The position numbers and the translations under genes were made by a program. The notes under the pieces are model-generated. The model worked only from the letters and a program-made list of their open reading frames with translations. It was not told the origin of the DNA and did no database searches. A stretch of 64,000 nucleotides of DNA from Oscheius sp. JU75 (lineage: Eukaryota > Nematoda > Chromadorea > Rhabditida > Rhabditidae), in assembly GCA_037178855.1 (NCBI GenBank), contig JASJZC010000006.1, forward strand, positions 7,254,001 through 7,318,000. Reading direction: 5' to 3'. Positions within the stretch are counted from its first letter, which is position 1, and each line of letters begins with the position of its first letter. Of this stretch, positions 51,569 to 64,000 are shown piece after piece.

Positions 51569-54500
51569 TCCAGTTTAAAGCATAAAAAATATTTTGTTTT
51601 CGAGACAGGCCATATGTTCGTCTTATTGAAATTGACAGCTCACATGTCGAGACTGCTTTTGAAGAGTATGGAGATGAGGTCGAATTCTCTTTTGATTCTC
51701 TTTTCTTTATCAACGTTTTCCTTGCCGTTAGAAGTCAAAACAATCCCAGAAACTTCGCATCCACTTTTGACAGACTAATTAGGTTTGTCCTCTCATGCGC
51801 TCCGCAACATCTATACAAATTCTCGATTGTTTCTCTGCGACCAATTGACGGCAGTATCAGTCTCTCGCAAATGTCTGTTGACCCGCGAAGAATCACTATT
51901 CAGAGAGGACTTCGTCATCTTCGACAATGGCACCTGTCCTCCACGCTTGTTATTTTCGCCACCTGACCATTGTCTCACATCTTAAGGTCATTTCTCCAAC
52001 TCCTCCTCACATCAAATCTCGACCTAGACGCAATTATCATAATCCATGTATCTATGGCTAATCCAATCCAGTCAGTCGAGTGACCACCTGGGGCTGTAAA
52101 TGGCATCTGCCTCGACTTTCCCTCTATCTTCTTTTCCTCTTTTCCGCAGGTAAAGTGCTGTGGTAATGAGCAACTGCCATATGGTAACGGCTCATCTCTA
52201 ATTGACCGATTACTCACTTCCCGCGAAATTACCAGCCGCTGTTTACGAATACGGTTGGGAATGTGGGATTAGGTTGGAGTGCTTTTGGGTTATATGACTT
52301 TGCATCAATTATTATTTCGTAGTAAAGTCAAAGTAGGACACTAGTTTTTGCAACAACAAAAACCGCGCTCAGATTAGTATCATATTTCTCTATAGTGTCC
52401 GTACTACCTTAATCTCTTCATTGCCGGGCTGAGCTTACTTATTAAAGTTTCGAACGTTCTAAATGTTTTTAGTCCAGTTTTTCTGTCAAATTTGTTGCCA
52501 AGTAGGTCTTTTCGACAGTAGAACCCGATAACAACGTCAAACAAGAAAAAAAACTCGGTAAAACTGACTAAAATTGCAAAAACCAAAGAAACATTTCTTT
52601 TGTTCTTTGCGCCAATTCCATTTGAATAGGTTGGCGCGAAACCAGTTAGTCCTTTAACATGCCGCTTTCCGTTGAAAATGGACTACACTACGTGTGTACG
52701 TAAGATCCTCGTGCTTTCGATAGCCGACGGCTTCAATAAACCCAGACCGCAATGTCTTTCTTCTTCTGTGTACTGAACATATTCTAGCAGCTAGAAAAGC
52801 TCTTCCCAGGTTTCCAATGATTGTAAAGAACGAGGAACTTTGATCGGTTGGAATCTACACTTTAAAGATACCTATCCTACCTCTATGAAATCGTAGTCTT
52901 ATTGACTCGTGTATTTTTAGTACCCGTTGAGATTTTGGCCTTCTCTATAAAGTTAGATGACATTACATCAATTATTGTCTTGTAGAATAGTCACAGAAAT
53001 ACAGTAATGGGCTCGATTTTTTTGCTGAAACAATAAAAAAAAAACTGGCTCAGAGGTATGAGACAAGTAACCAAAACTTCTAGTCTTCGTCAAAATCATC
53101 TCTAGCTATACGGTTCGGCACCTAACCATGTGGGCATCCAGACTTGTGATTCACTTCCCTTCATAGCTTCAATGAATCCAAATAGAACACATTTCCTTTG
53201 AAACTGCCGGAATGTTCTCTAAGCTAAGTTGGTCAACCGATGAAACTCCCAGCTCTTTTGAAATTTTGTTGCTGTAGAACCAGTAGCTTGGAAGCCAAAG
53301 CTGGAGCAACTTAATACGAAATCTCAGTACTTAACTGTATTATTTGTGATGAGGAGTCCCGCCACGATCGAAACCAAAGAACTGTGTTTACCACTGGCTG
53401 ACTGAACAGACTATGAAAAGCTGCATAAGTCATTAATGTGTGTAATCAGTTTCCCGTGTACCAGAGCAGCTGCCCGAAAATGTTCATTCTAGATGCATGA
53501 GAGGACATCTCTATGTTGTCTCTCGACTCCATTCTCTTCTCGACCCACGGCGAAAATATCTGGTGCCCTTCAAATCACTGTTGTATGGCTATTTGCGTGG
53601 AGGCCTAATCCTCTTCATTGGTCGCGTCGGCTCGGATTTCCGACATTGTTTTCAAGGTTCTACGCGGCGCCTGGAGATAATAGTCTGTACAGACAATTAG
53701 ACCGTCTCTCTTGGCACAACCAACACAAAATAATTATAAACCTTCTTCCGGCAACGCCCTTCCGAGAAGGATTCATCGGCTCCTTTTGTTTCCTTTTTGT
53801 TCTGTGGGAAAACGTGCGTGGCCTCCGGCGAAGATCTTCAAAAGCGCTACCGACACGCACTAATTGTGGGTCGCCCGGAATACCGACAGACGGCTCGCAG
53901 GTACATGGTTCTTCTCCTTTTTTATCCTTTCCACTGAATCTCTAGTATTGCTTGTTTCCCCCAGCACCTTGAAAACTTTGTTGCCGTATCAACTGACAGA
54001 CATACAAAGTGTTGTTATTGGATGCTGAGTCAAAAAGTCAAAAGTTGAACTGGCGCAAATTGGTGCGAATTGGCTGTGTTCAATGCTAACCCAATAAGTA
54101 TCATGCGATCTCACAGCGAAGTTGTAGAAGAACGCAGACACTTACTCCACAAACTAAAGAGCCCTTGATCTCTCCTCTATTGTTGCCATCTCCTCCAGTC
54201 CATAACAACCCTCTCTCATTGTAACACTAAATCGGCTTATGCTGCCTCCAGCAGACTTCTGTAATCCACCATCCATCCATCTCGTCCACCCGTCTATACG
54301 GCTGCGCACCTCCCACGGAAACCCAAAACCTCCAAAGCTGATAGACGATTCAGTGAGGGCAATTTGTTGTCAGCTCTCTCAGTTTCTTCGCCAGTATATA
54401 GTTTTTCAAGGATCATGACAAATATTTGAACACAAATACACATTTTTTCACGCGGGGGACTACAGCTGTATGCTTGTCTCTCTGTCTTCCTACACAATCT

Positions 54501-57500
54501 GTCATTTCTTCTAGTTCTGTCTGTGAGAGAGTCAGCCATTAGCATGGGAAAATCGTGGTCAGAACAAATATTACTCACTGATAGTACGCTTTGCGGCTGT
54601 TATTGGTCACAGGGCATCGTATTTACCCTGTCTTAAGGATTCCTCCGAAGACAGGGTGATGGACATCTTTCGACAGAAACAGAACGCGTCTTGAAGCTAA
54701 TGAAATTCGCCGAAAGACATCTGTTCCCAAAGGGGGACTCTTTGTTTTCCTCTCCAAATGACTCTATTGTCTGAACTGGTTCGTCCCGATTTCCCATGAA
54801 GATAGTGCTCTCTCCTCCTTGAATATGCACCCCATTCACTTATGCCTTTGATGCCGAATCCTAAGGGAGTGAGACTCAAATTAATTGCTCACCCGTTTTC
54901 TTTCTCACACCCCAAATGTCCAATCCACGTCCTCCTCTTCCCATTCATCTCGTGTCGCATGAGATGTGTCCTATAAGATGGCAACGACTGTTTGTGCTAG
55001 TCCTGAGTCAGAAGCCGATTTCTTCCAGAGTCTCTGCTACACAGACTATATAGTACAGTTTCAATAAAAAATCAACTGTCGACGATTTATCGAGGCTGGC
55101 TGAGCGCGCAAACTCTCAAACAATTGACTTTTGGCGCCAATAACACAAATGAGTCTTCGGTTCTTCACTGACTGCTACTTGTCAACCAACTATCAGCTTT
55201 TAACCACATTCTTTTCAATCTTCCTCCTTCTCTGTATGTTTACTAAACTTGAACAGGCGGACACTCTTTTCCCTTGTCATTTTTCCCCCAACTTCGCCTT
55301 AATGCTCCTGCTATCCTCAACACAATTTATCGTAGTAAACTGTCTCCTCTAACCTCTTCTTATGCTCCTGTAAGATGTTTCTACCAAAACTTATGTTTTT
55401 GGAATGATCAACCCCAAAAACTGACTTGGATAGTGGTTTGACAGGATAGGTTTCCCGAGTTTTAAAGAAAGAGACAGATGTTAGGATTCATCACTGTATC
55501 CGTCTTCTTTGCGAGCAATCTCCGGTTGCAGTCTGTGTTGTCTCAGGTGTCAAAACTCCAAACCAAGCTGGCTCTTTTTCTCATCTCGGCCGCGTCTCTC
55601 TCAAATATTTACTTTTACCAATCTGCGAATTAAGACTGACCACTTTCTCTCTCTGTCTCTTCCCTCGAGGCGTGTGTGACTAATTCCCGGAGCCGATCCG
55701 TCTGTTTTCAAGGTCCTCGCCGGCGGCTGTGGGTAAAAGGCGCGTTGCGCGATGAGGTGACAGATCTGCCTTCTTTCCGCTGTTCCCCTTCGCCGCCTTT
55801 ATTAGAGAAGGGAGAGATCTTTTAATGGTCAGCGACCTCCGCCTTTTGAACACATTTAGCGCCCAGTACTCTTTTTTCGCTACTTGCTAACTTTCGCCCC
55901 ATTCGCTTAATTGTCGACGAGGTTTTCATTTTGAATCTGGGCAATGAGGCGAGCCATTAATCGCTCTCGCGCTCTCAGCAGCCCACATGTAGCTCTTTTC
56001 CATATGATCTTGTCGGATAATGTGTGATCTCAGCTTGTAGTGCATTAGCACATGTCCTCCTTTAATCCGCTGTTGTCTTGAGCCGCACAAGGTCACCAGC
56101 TGGCAGTATACAGTATCAACTCGAGATCTCACAGCTAATTGAGGACGCTATCTGTATGTCCAATCTCTCAATGTTATCATAGACTTGGTCAGAATGGGGC
56201 CAGTTCTCTGCCGAGGACTCTAACCTAATGCGAATTGGACACTCGTGTCCACCAACACGATGTGGCAAGGTCGAAACTGAACATCCATATTAGTGCTGGT
56301 CTATTTCTGGAGGTATGATCTCATCCAGCTGTAAGAAGCCCACGCCTTTCTAAATGCTTTTCTTTAGTGTTTTCCACTCACTGTTACTTCTTGTCAAGGT
56401 CAGCTCAGAGATCAGGGAATCACCCTACTTTCATTCCAACTCCAGATGGTTCTATACAACTATCTCTTTTCCCGCTCAACAGTTCATACCATCTCTGTAT
56501 CTTATCCCTTTCAATATATCTCTAGCTTGACTTTTCCAAATGTATTTTCCAACAAGTCTGATCAGTCTATTTATTGTACAGTACTCTTCTCATATTACCC
56601 GATGACAACCGGTAGACAATGTCCAGACAAAAGTAGTAAATCTGTCGCTTCCGGTGCGTAAAATGACAGAGCGGCAGCGGGTTTTGTTGAGCGTAATCCA
56701 GTCGCTTTGATGTCTCAATTACAGACGGGATCGGTCGTCTAGATTGTTTCTGTAATGTAAAAGCCAGCTGTCTGTCCGGCTGCCCTCAAGAGGCTAACAT
56801 GACCCAAACAACAGGGCGCGGGACTAATTGCGTTACCCAGCTCAAGCGTCTTTCTTCTCTCTTATCCTCTTACCTTAGAAAACGAGACCAAGGAGGAGAA
56901 CATGAATTATTGAGAGGGCGGCTTGATCGTATTGGTGACAGATGCCACCCCGTAAGGCTGTCATAATCGAAACAACGAAATATGGCTTCCAGCTCACGAT
57001 CCGATGAATTTTTCATTCGCCACTACGCGACCTGCTGCGGGCCTTTTTGAGGCTTGTGGTGCTTTGCAAAGTTGTAGCCCTCTGGTCTACAACTTTCCAG
57101 AACATTGAAAAGTTCAATAATGCCTCCTTGATTCCGAAAACACCGTATTTCAAACGAGAGCACGGTTTGAATTAACCCTTTTACAACTAAAACACTGAGA
57201 AACTGTGTCCTTATGATCACTACTTCGAACAGAAAATTATGGCTGTATCTTCTTGTTCAGCATCAAAACTACCGCTAAAGCGCCGGCTGACCTTCCCACC
57301 TTGTGCTTCTGGCCCCGTTTTTCATCGCAACCTAACGATTTACGTCCGACAGTGTTCGTAATTAATTATCAGCTCTCTCAAACCTGTTGTCCAGATACTG
57401 TATCTCCTTTGATACAAGCAACGACTCTTTCTACGCCTATCCAGTCTGTTTTCTCTCTCGAATTAGGGAAGAGCTGGTTGAAAAGCCCGTTCTGCTCGCT

Positions 57501-59050
57501 TCCTCTAATGGACAACCATCACATGTCCTCACCACCCGCAGAGTTCGGTCGTCAGTCTTTTGTAGTCGTCTCTCTAGCTCATTTTAGTCTAAATGAACAC
57601 AAAGTGTCGCTGGAGAGCATAAAAAAGCTATATGAGCGCTTTATGTCAGGTCGAGTACCTGACATTAGCCGATTACTGCCCCTTGTTAGGTCCTGTTTTC
57701 TCTGGATTACTTCAGTTTCAACTATACTACAAATTCAAAGGCTCTGTATGTAGTGATGAATCATTGAGGTTTATAATGAGACTCTCATTTAGAAGTCGAG
57801 TGGTCTCGATATGCAAATGCGGACTGAGAGAGCAGCAGCAGCAGTCGGCTATGTTTGGAAGTCTGTTTATGAGACGAGCTTTCAGACACTTTACTGCCAG
57901 AAAAGACTGTCCAGTGGACTAGTCGACGCTCGGCGCTATTATCCAGCCAATTATCTCTTTTTCTTGCCTTTCCCTTGACTTTCACACCATGAGCACCAAC
58001 AAGTGCCACATTTTCCCTGGAACTTGATGGCTTGGGCCAGGTGTTGACAGACTCATTCTTACTATTTTTACAGCCCGACTCATGCTTCTTCTCTTTTTGA
58101 GACTGACTTGCTGTCTCTCTTTGTATTCGGAGATTGTCTGTATTCACGTCTGACAAAAAGTGCAGCGCAGCTTTTCATGCATGGCTCAGTCAGTAAATGC
58201 TCGGACTATAAAAACGAATGGGTCTCAATGTCTAAGATCTTTTAACTTTTTCCTTTTTATGTAAGCTCTTTTAAGAACCTTTAGAAGACTGTACCACCAA
58301 CTTAGTCGGTCATTCGACTTTCAATTGAGTTCACAAACTGTCCTCTATTCTATTTTCTCGGCTTCCGTACCGCAGATGTTAATAGGCGTTCGAGGCTGAC
58401 TCATATGTTCTAATGAAGACCCGATGAGCAAGCAATAAGCACCGCTCTCAGAGGGCAGATGTCCGCCGAAAAGTGGAAATTTCCTCCACTTTGACCCTCA
58501 CGCGATGCTACTACTACGAGGGTGTTCCCGACGAGTAGTTGCTTCGAAACACTTTGATTGCGGGCTCCCAGGAAGGGTGTGAATGCCCAAAAACAAGCAG
58601 CCAGGCTCCGCTCTTTAATGAGTTTATTCAGTTTGCTTAGAGCGAGTACGGGGCGCTTCCCGCGATTTGATTTGGACTCCGCCCAGGTCAATGCAGAGGA
58701 AGCTCGAAGGAGCTCTCTCCCTCCAACAGCTTCTTTTGTTAGAGTGGCCACTAACCAACAGTGTCCGATTAGCCTCGTTATTCTCAAGATTCCCTTTTCC
58801 TTCCTAGTCCAGTATCTCCCAGAAAGACCTAATCCAATTTCCTCCTACAGAGCTTTTTCGACCTCCAAGTTATGTCGGAAACGAGGCGAACCTCCCGGAC
58901 AAATTGTTTCTTTCAGCCTCGAGACTTTACTATCTGCTAGTTCCATCTCAAGATCCTATTCAGTCCTCTTTTTCCCCCTCTTTCTTTTGAGCTGTACTCT
59001 GCGTGGGAATCTACCCACGATCAACCCAAACAAATTCTTATTTTCAGACT
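51569..59050. other. Gene-poor region, 7.5 kb
   Basis: No exon cluster, RNA gene or transposon is supported in this stretch, whereas elsewhere a gene occurs every 2-3 kb. Open frames of 54-205 codons exist (for example 53493-53945, 57253-57753, 58558-59175) but lack domains, splice partners or clear coding bias. Local G/C-rich patches at 55.7-55.85 kb and small CAG repeats at about 57.83 kb are visible. The most likely content is the 3' flank of the ABC gene and a long regulatory region of the receptor gene. Confidence 0.45.
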
Positions 59051-62000
59051 ATGAAGCCTCCCGGCCTCTTATGGTTACTTCTGATGATAGGAACAGTCTC
59101 GACACAGATCACCGTTCCCACGTCTGGACAATGTCAAGCAGTCTGTCTCAGAGAGGTGAGAGTTTGTGGCCTTGACAGCTCTCTCGATACAGTGACATCG
59201 GTCTTATCAGCGGTCTAATTCGATCAAATTTATCGCGCTGTTAACAGCAACATTACCACTTCCTGTAACATAAAAAAAGGAATGAGAAAGTAGTCAAGAC
59301 GACCCCTGGTCTTCTTTTAAATCAAAACGTGTGCACACATTACGGCCCCTGGTGGCTGTTTTTCGCGCCCTTCTGCCAGATGTGCAAATTGGCGGGACGG
59401 AAGGCGTCGAAACGTCGGCGACCCTCTAAAAATCACAAGATTTTTAATGCAGATGGCAACAAAAAAGGAGTTTATTTCCATCAACGGGGAGACGTTCCTC
59501 GATTACGATGTCACGAACAACACGGACTTTTCTCTCTGCAAGCTGGGCTGTCACTCCCCGGACTTTAATGAACTCGGTCTCCCGGCCTTCAGAAAAGGTC
59601 AAGCAGCCTACCAAAACATTGTCGAGAAGAGTAGTGATGGTAATTCTCTGAGGAACTTGTAATATAGTGTGTTCAGCACCTTTGTCCGTCTCGGTCGTCT
59701 CCTCAGTCAGCCTGCTCTGTGTTGATGCCAAGGCTAATGGTTCCGTCTTCGGTCGCCTCTACTTGCACACAAACCGTTCGTCCGACTATCTCGTCCACCA
59801 CATCGAAGGCGTGAGACGGCAAACAGAAGACGGACCCGAGACAATCTTCTTCGCAAGCTGGGTAAGGGTTTGACTTTCTCACGCTCTCCAATGGATTATG
59901 CCTCTGTTTGGCTCCGGATTACACTCTCACCCTTTTAGAGCTACTCACCGCTGGTCGAATTTGGGACAAATGTGAAGGAGTACAGTGCATTGCAGTTCCG
60001 AGTGACCACCTTCGATCCAGAGGGGATCAAAGGACAACCGGCCAAGAGCGAGTGGATCCCAACGGCTAGGTTGTTGACAGCTGGGGAGAGTCAGATTGTG
60101 GCTAAGCCGAGAAGAACCGTGAGTTTTTCAGACAGTAGAGAAAGTATAGGCTTTTCAGTTCTGGAAGGACGACGAAGCTGCAGCAGAGCTGTCTTTTGTT
60201 GCCACTCAGCACGGTATCATGTCCTGTTCTCTGTCTCTTTCCTTCTCCTCCGATGACCATCATGAACAGGACATCTTATTCCAATTGGTAGTTCTGCCTG
60301 TATACCAAAAGCATAAGGAAAACTTCAGGATCGCTCTTCAGCGTTCCTTCTCGAGCGTCTCCGCTTTGATCTCACCTACATAGTCAGAGCAGAATCGAGT
60401 CAGTCCAGAGCTGGCAACAATGTGCCTTTGAGTCTCCATGTTCCGGCCTGTCTTCAGCTAGTCGCTGACTCGAGTCTCTGCGGTAGGTCATTTGTAGCAA
60501 CAACTCTAATCCAACAAGCTCTATCTCGTTGGAGCATCGCCGAAAAGGCGCGATACATCACTGCAAAACGACGGCGTCGCTCTAATTGAGAGCAAGAGAA
60601 AAGCGGTGTCATGGGAAGTCGGGGTACATGGGTCATCGGGTCTTTCGAAATAGGGTACAAATGAAGAGTTTCAGCTCCGCCATCTGTTGCGGATTTGCAC
60701 TGGAAGTGGAATCTATCCAAAACTGAAGGGAACACTGTAGTCCTCAGCTGGGTTTACAACAGTCCAGATTCAGGTAACCACTTTTGCTTGATAGTATCAG
60801 GAACAAAATAATTTAGAGACAGGAAGAGTGACAGCCACGTCTCCGAGAATGGTCCATTTCGAAGTTACTCTCACTCCAGCATCTCCTTGTCAGTTCCGTG
60901 AAGCACAGCGGAGAATTGTCACTTGGGTATGCGGCCAACTGGAAACTAGAAACAGTTCTTTTCCAGACACATCGGTCAGTGCTGTTATATATTCCTGATG
61001 AGAAGTGCGAGTACGAGGTCGACGTTGTTGTGGTCGATGCCAAAGGAAGACGAAGTCCAACCAAGCGAGCCACATTGAAACTGGAAGAACCGAGTGTTCT
61101 GGCTTTGACGTCTAAGTGGAATACTGAAATGGTTCGGATTCCTCTTTTCCACATCAATGCAATATTTTCAGTTCATCCTAGTCGCTCTGCTCTCAATTCT
61201 GCTGATCGCAGCCGTGGGAATGGCTGCCTGTCGTATCCGTGACAGGAACAGTTTCAATACTTTAAAGAGAGAGCATCGCCAACTGACAAAGAGCATTGTT
61301 GTCGCTCATGGTAACTAATACTTTTTATCCTTTTTTTTTAACAGCAAGTTCAGCGGCCACCTTACCAAGGAACAAGTGTGTTATCAATGGAAACGGCAGA
61401 CCGATTTCCACGACGGATGAGAGTGAGGTCAGTGGACCGACTGGCAAGCCTCGACTTCCTCAACTACCGGTCATCTTCTACGACGACGAAGGTGTCTACG
61501 ATTCTCTGGATACTCCGACCAGGAGTGAGGCGGTAAGAATGTTGACTTTCATGGAAAACGGAGGTTCAGGCCTACTTTGACCGATCGTCTGTCAGCAGTT
61601 TCCAGAGAGCGAATCCCATCTATGCTGGAGTCAATGTTCACGGACTTGTGAAGTAAGTTCCTATATATTGAATTAAAAATTATGTTTAGTCTTCCAATGG
61701 AGCGTCTGACTGTGACCTCGTGTGCCCGTAACCCCACAAAACCATGGATCAACGCCAGTGCCTTGGACCGTGTGGAGGCTGTCAGTTTCTTCATGAAGCA
61801 TGCGAACGAAGACTCCGTCGCCCTTCGACAAGAACTCAGCATTCTCTCTCAAATCTCGACGGATCATCCCAATCTTCTCTACTTCCACGGCATCGCGAGT
61901 AGAGAATCCCATGTGATAGCGGTACTGTTCGAGCCGATCCGAGGAGGCAGTCTGAGAGGATACTTGGCAGAAGTCAGGGCTACTCTGGAGGGAAGATCAC

Positions 62001-62930
62001 CAACGTCTTCGAGTTCCGGTTACGATGGATCTGATAGAGAGTCAGTTTGGGTTTTTTGTGAAGTAACAATCTGTTTCCAGCTCTCTTGACCACAAACAAC
62101 TCGACCGGCTCACTGCCCAACTCTGTTCTTTCGCCAGACAATGCGTTAGTGGATTGGTAAGTTCAGTTCATGTTAAAGTGGACAGAGACGTATTTCAGAG
62201 TTTCGTGCATTCCCAGCGATGTATCCACGGAGGAGTGACACCGTCGAGTGTCTACTTGACCAGATCGTGGAAAGATGCTCTTCGAATGCCCTGTGATCAG
62301 ATCGTCAAGTTGGCCGACTTCGATCAGGCTCAGCTCGAATCCAATCTAGCTCACTGTGCTCGTCTTCCATCGGAACACAGTCCACCAGAGGTGCTTCAGG
62401 GTAAACCTCACACCACAGCTGGCGACATGTAATTTTGACTCCTCTGGAAAATCTGTTTTGGATTTCAGCTGGCAATTGGGCTTACTGCTCACGGACATTG
62501 TTGGAATTGGTGGCAATCCATCTTTGTTTGAATCCTGTGCAGGAACCATGACGGAAAAGGGTGTCAAGAACTATTACGCCAGTCTAACAGCTGGACACAA
62601 ACTGTAAGTTGCTCCCATTTTCGACATTTGTGAATTGTTGCTGCTAAACCGGGCTAAAGGGCGAACGCCGCTTTTCTAGAAGCGCGGTCGGTAAGAGCGC
62701 CGACTGCGATCAGCACAGCCCTGGTTCGATCACCGGACATGAGCTTGTCTTTTAATTTTGGCGTTTTCAGAGACTCTGGTCTCTCCTCTCTGAAGAAGTC
62801 CATTCCCCGATGTCTTTCCATCGATCCAAAGAAGCGTTCAACAGCTCGAGACATTGAAATGCATCTGCTCTCAATCCAACAGCAATTTTCCGACTATCAC
62901 ACTGAACACGTCGACTCAGTCGAAGTCTAG
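59051..62930 (+). CDS. Single-pass receptor with kinase-like domain lacking catalytic residues
   Basis: A type I membrane protein: signal peptide (MKPPGLLWLLLMIGTVSTQ), an N-terminal CxxxC … CxxxC cluster (CQAVCLRE; LCKLGCHSPDF), several beta-sandwich-like segments that may be fibronectin III repeats, one transmembrane helix (FILVALLSILLIAAVGMAA) followed by basic stop-transfer residues, and an intracellular kinase-fold domain. Kinase landmarks are degraded: the HRDLAARN loop reads CIHGGVTPSS (Asp and Asn lost) and the DFG site reads ADFDQAQ, while PPEVL, a DIWQLGLLL helix and RSTARDIEMHL (the usual RPTF helix) remain. It is therefore predicted to be a receptor pseudokinase. The start follows TTTTCAG|ACT. 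Stop TAG at 62928-62930. Similarity to a specific receptor (for example Torso-like) is not established. Confidence 0.85.
62676..62745 (+). other. tRNA-like element inside an intron (degenerate)
   Basis: Inside the 167-nt intron 62604-62770 lies an A-box-like D arm (AGCGCGGTCGGTAAGAGCGC, about 62680) and, about 43 nt on, a B-box-like GGTTCGATC (62723). The anticodon stem and acceptor stem do not pair, so this is not a working tRNA; it could be a tRNA relic or tRNA-derived short repeat. Confidence 0.35.
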
Positions 62931-63042
62931 TCTCTTCTCTTTCCCGGCCAATTTCTATCTAGTCATCTACGGGTATACTGTATCTAATTCTGCTCCCCCG
63001 CTCTCCATTTCTCAACTTTGATCTCAGACGGGTAACATCGAG

Positions 63043-63048
63043 AATAAA
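63043..63048 (+). promoter_or_regulatory. AATAAA polyadenylation signal of the receptor gene
   Basis: A canonical AATAAA lies 113 nt after the receptor stop codon; the 62931-63238 gap otherwise holds nothing that I recognise. Confidence 0.5.
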
Positions 63049-63238
63049 GTTTATTTCTTTTCACAACAGTTGGAGCTGACTGGGACCAGTGGATGGGCTA
63101 TTTACAGCGAAGATAAAGCAGAGAGGTATCTATGTTTTTGAGAAAAGAGCGACTCCTGTTTGATGTTACCCGTATCTGAAGGACTAATTGTCAAAACTTC
63201 AAGTCAAAAGCTTACATGGCAGATATTACATCTGTTGA

Positions 63239-64000
63239 CTAGACATCGGCTCGTACACAAGATTTTAGAAGTTTCCGTGGATAACTACTGGAGGAACAAG
63301 CCGGTTGACTGATTGTGGAAGAGGCCGAGGAGGCTCCACGACCCGAATCTGCTCCGTCCTGAATCAGATTTACTAGCAGGAATAATTGTGAACTTACGTG
63401 AGAAATGTCCAGAACAGTCTCCGGACTTTTGGCTCTGACAGAGATGATACAGTCGTCCAGATGCGATTGGAGCATGTCACAGACTTTCAGCGAGTCGGAC
63501 AACATCAGGTCGTACACCTGAAACAGTGGTTATCTCACATCTGTGAAGTAAGTCTGCATTCTTTTAAGTTTCGTTTCGGAACTCATTGGATACCGTGAAA
63601 GGCAAACTCCAAAATAAAACTGCCAGAAATCGACTCACATCCTGTTCGAAGAGACAGTTCTTCATGCTCTCGTCCTTCTTCTTCGTAATCTTTGCATGTT
63701 TCGGGATACTCCTGGCTACTGTAGGCTGTTCGTCTGCCATCGTCTCCAAAGCCTCGACCAGATAGTTCGGATCGACATCGACCAGATCATCCAAGGACAT
63801 TGATTTTGTATCCCAAAATGATCCCTTATGTCTCCCCTTCTTCTTCCTTTCCACATTCGACGGTAATGTTTTTGAATCGACCTTCTTCGTCTTCTTTTCC
63901 TTTTTCCCGACGGCTTGAGGCTAAAGTCTAGTTTTGTTCATATTGAATCGAAAAACGAACCTCAGCCTTAATCGTGTCACTCGAGACTGTGCCGTTAATC
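63239..64000 (-). CDS. Unrecognised protein, 3' part (5' end outside window)
   Basis: Four exons are visible, ending TAG at 63239-63241. They encode a lysine-rich basic stretch (KKEKKTKKVD; ERKKKGRHKGSFWD), an acidic helical block (LDDLVDVDPNYLVEALETMA), a second conserved-looking block (CLFEQDVYDLMLSDSLKVCDML, in one reading across a splice) and a serine-rich tail (ASSASSTISQPACSSSS). The basic-acidic-helical layout fits a nuclear or cytoskeletal regulatory protein, but I do not recognise a family. The exon joins were chosen to maintain frame. The gene continues past the window end. Confidence 0.65.

Noticed and set aside
53493-53945. 150-codon open frame in the gene-poor region
   Set aside because: No ATG-supported start with context, no domain, and length near what chance gives in 64 kb.
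57253-57753. 166-codon open frame in the gene-poor region
   Set aside because: Opens at a non-ATG codon, no domain, no flanking splice signals.

Overview
The window is a piece of a nematode nuclear genome. The strongest reasons are a WAGO-type Argonaute (a nematode-expanded clade), a tandem array of DUF1057 alpha/beta hydrolases first defined in Caenorhabditis, secreted proteins made of tandem ShKT domains, very short introns (mostly about 37-55 nt) ending in TTTCAG-like acceptors, and many genes with a splice acceptor lying directly upstream of the start codon, as expected of trans-spliced genes. The genus cannot be told from the sequence alone.

Layout. 1-3.4 kb: three tandem DUF1057 hydrolases on the plus strand, the first cut by the window edge. 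3.6-4.05 kb: COX16. 4.2-7.1 kb: two minus-strand paralogues encoding secreted four-ShKT-domain proteins with similar core promoters. 7.4-12.4 kb: a TMC channel gene (minus). 12.4-14.3 kb: no supported gene. 14.3-16.9 kb: divergent rps-5 (minus) and a domain-reduced PDIA6-type disulfide isomerase (plus). 18.4-21.7 kb: an ammonium transporter (plus) and a class 3 lipase (minus) whose stop codons lie 18 bp apart. 23.0-27.2 kb: the Argonaute (minus) divergent from LAMTOR3 (plus). 27.3-39.5 kb: a minus-strand cluster: gamma-tubulin complex component, PHF5A, an unknown protein, EDEM3-type ER mannosidase, and mitochondrial glutamyl-tRNA synthetase, with short gaps that suggest at least one operon. 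40.2-44.6 kb: two unrecognised plus-strand genes (one AT-hook and TP-rich, one acidic and serine-rich). 44.8-51.6 kb: a small membrane protein (minus) divergent from a full P-glycoprotein-like ABC transporter (plus). 51.6-59.0 kb: a 7.5-kb gene-poor stretch. 59.05-62.9 kb: a single-pass receptor with a kinase-like domain lacking catalytic residues. 63.2 kb to the end: the 3' part of an unrecognised gene.

Most genes are unrelated housekeeping or signalling genes. The ER quality-control theme (EDEM3, PDIA6) is coincidental as far as the sequence shows. The main things to look at again are: at least five introns that can only be joined in frame with a GC donor; an EDEM3 locus that offers two mutually exclusive, phase-compatible 3' ends (a membrane tail or a PA domain); a PDIA6 with one thioredoxin domain instead of two; the receptor pseudokinase; and a near-identical patch shared by the two ShKT genes that suggests gene conversion. 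I did not find a new multi-gene defence or mobile system.
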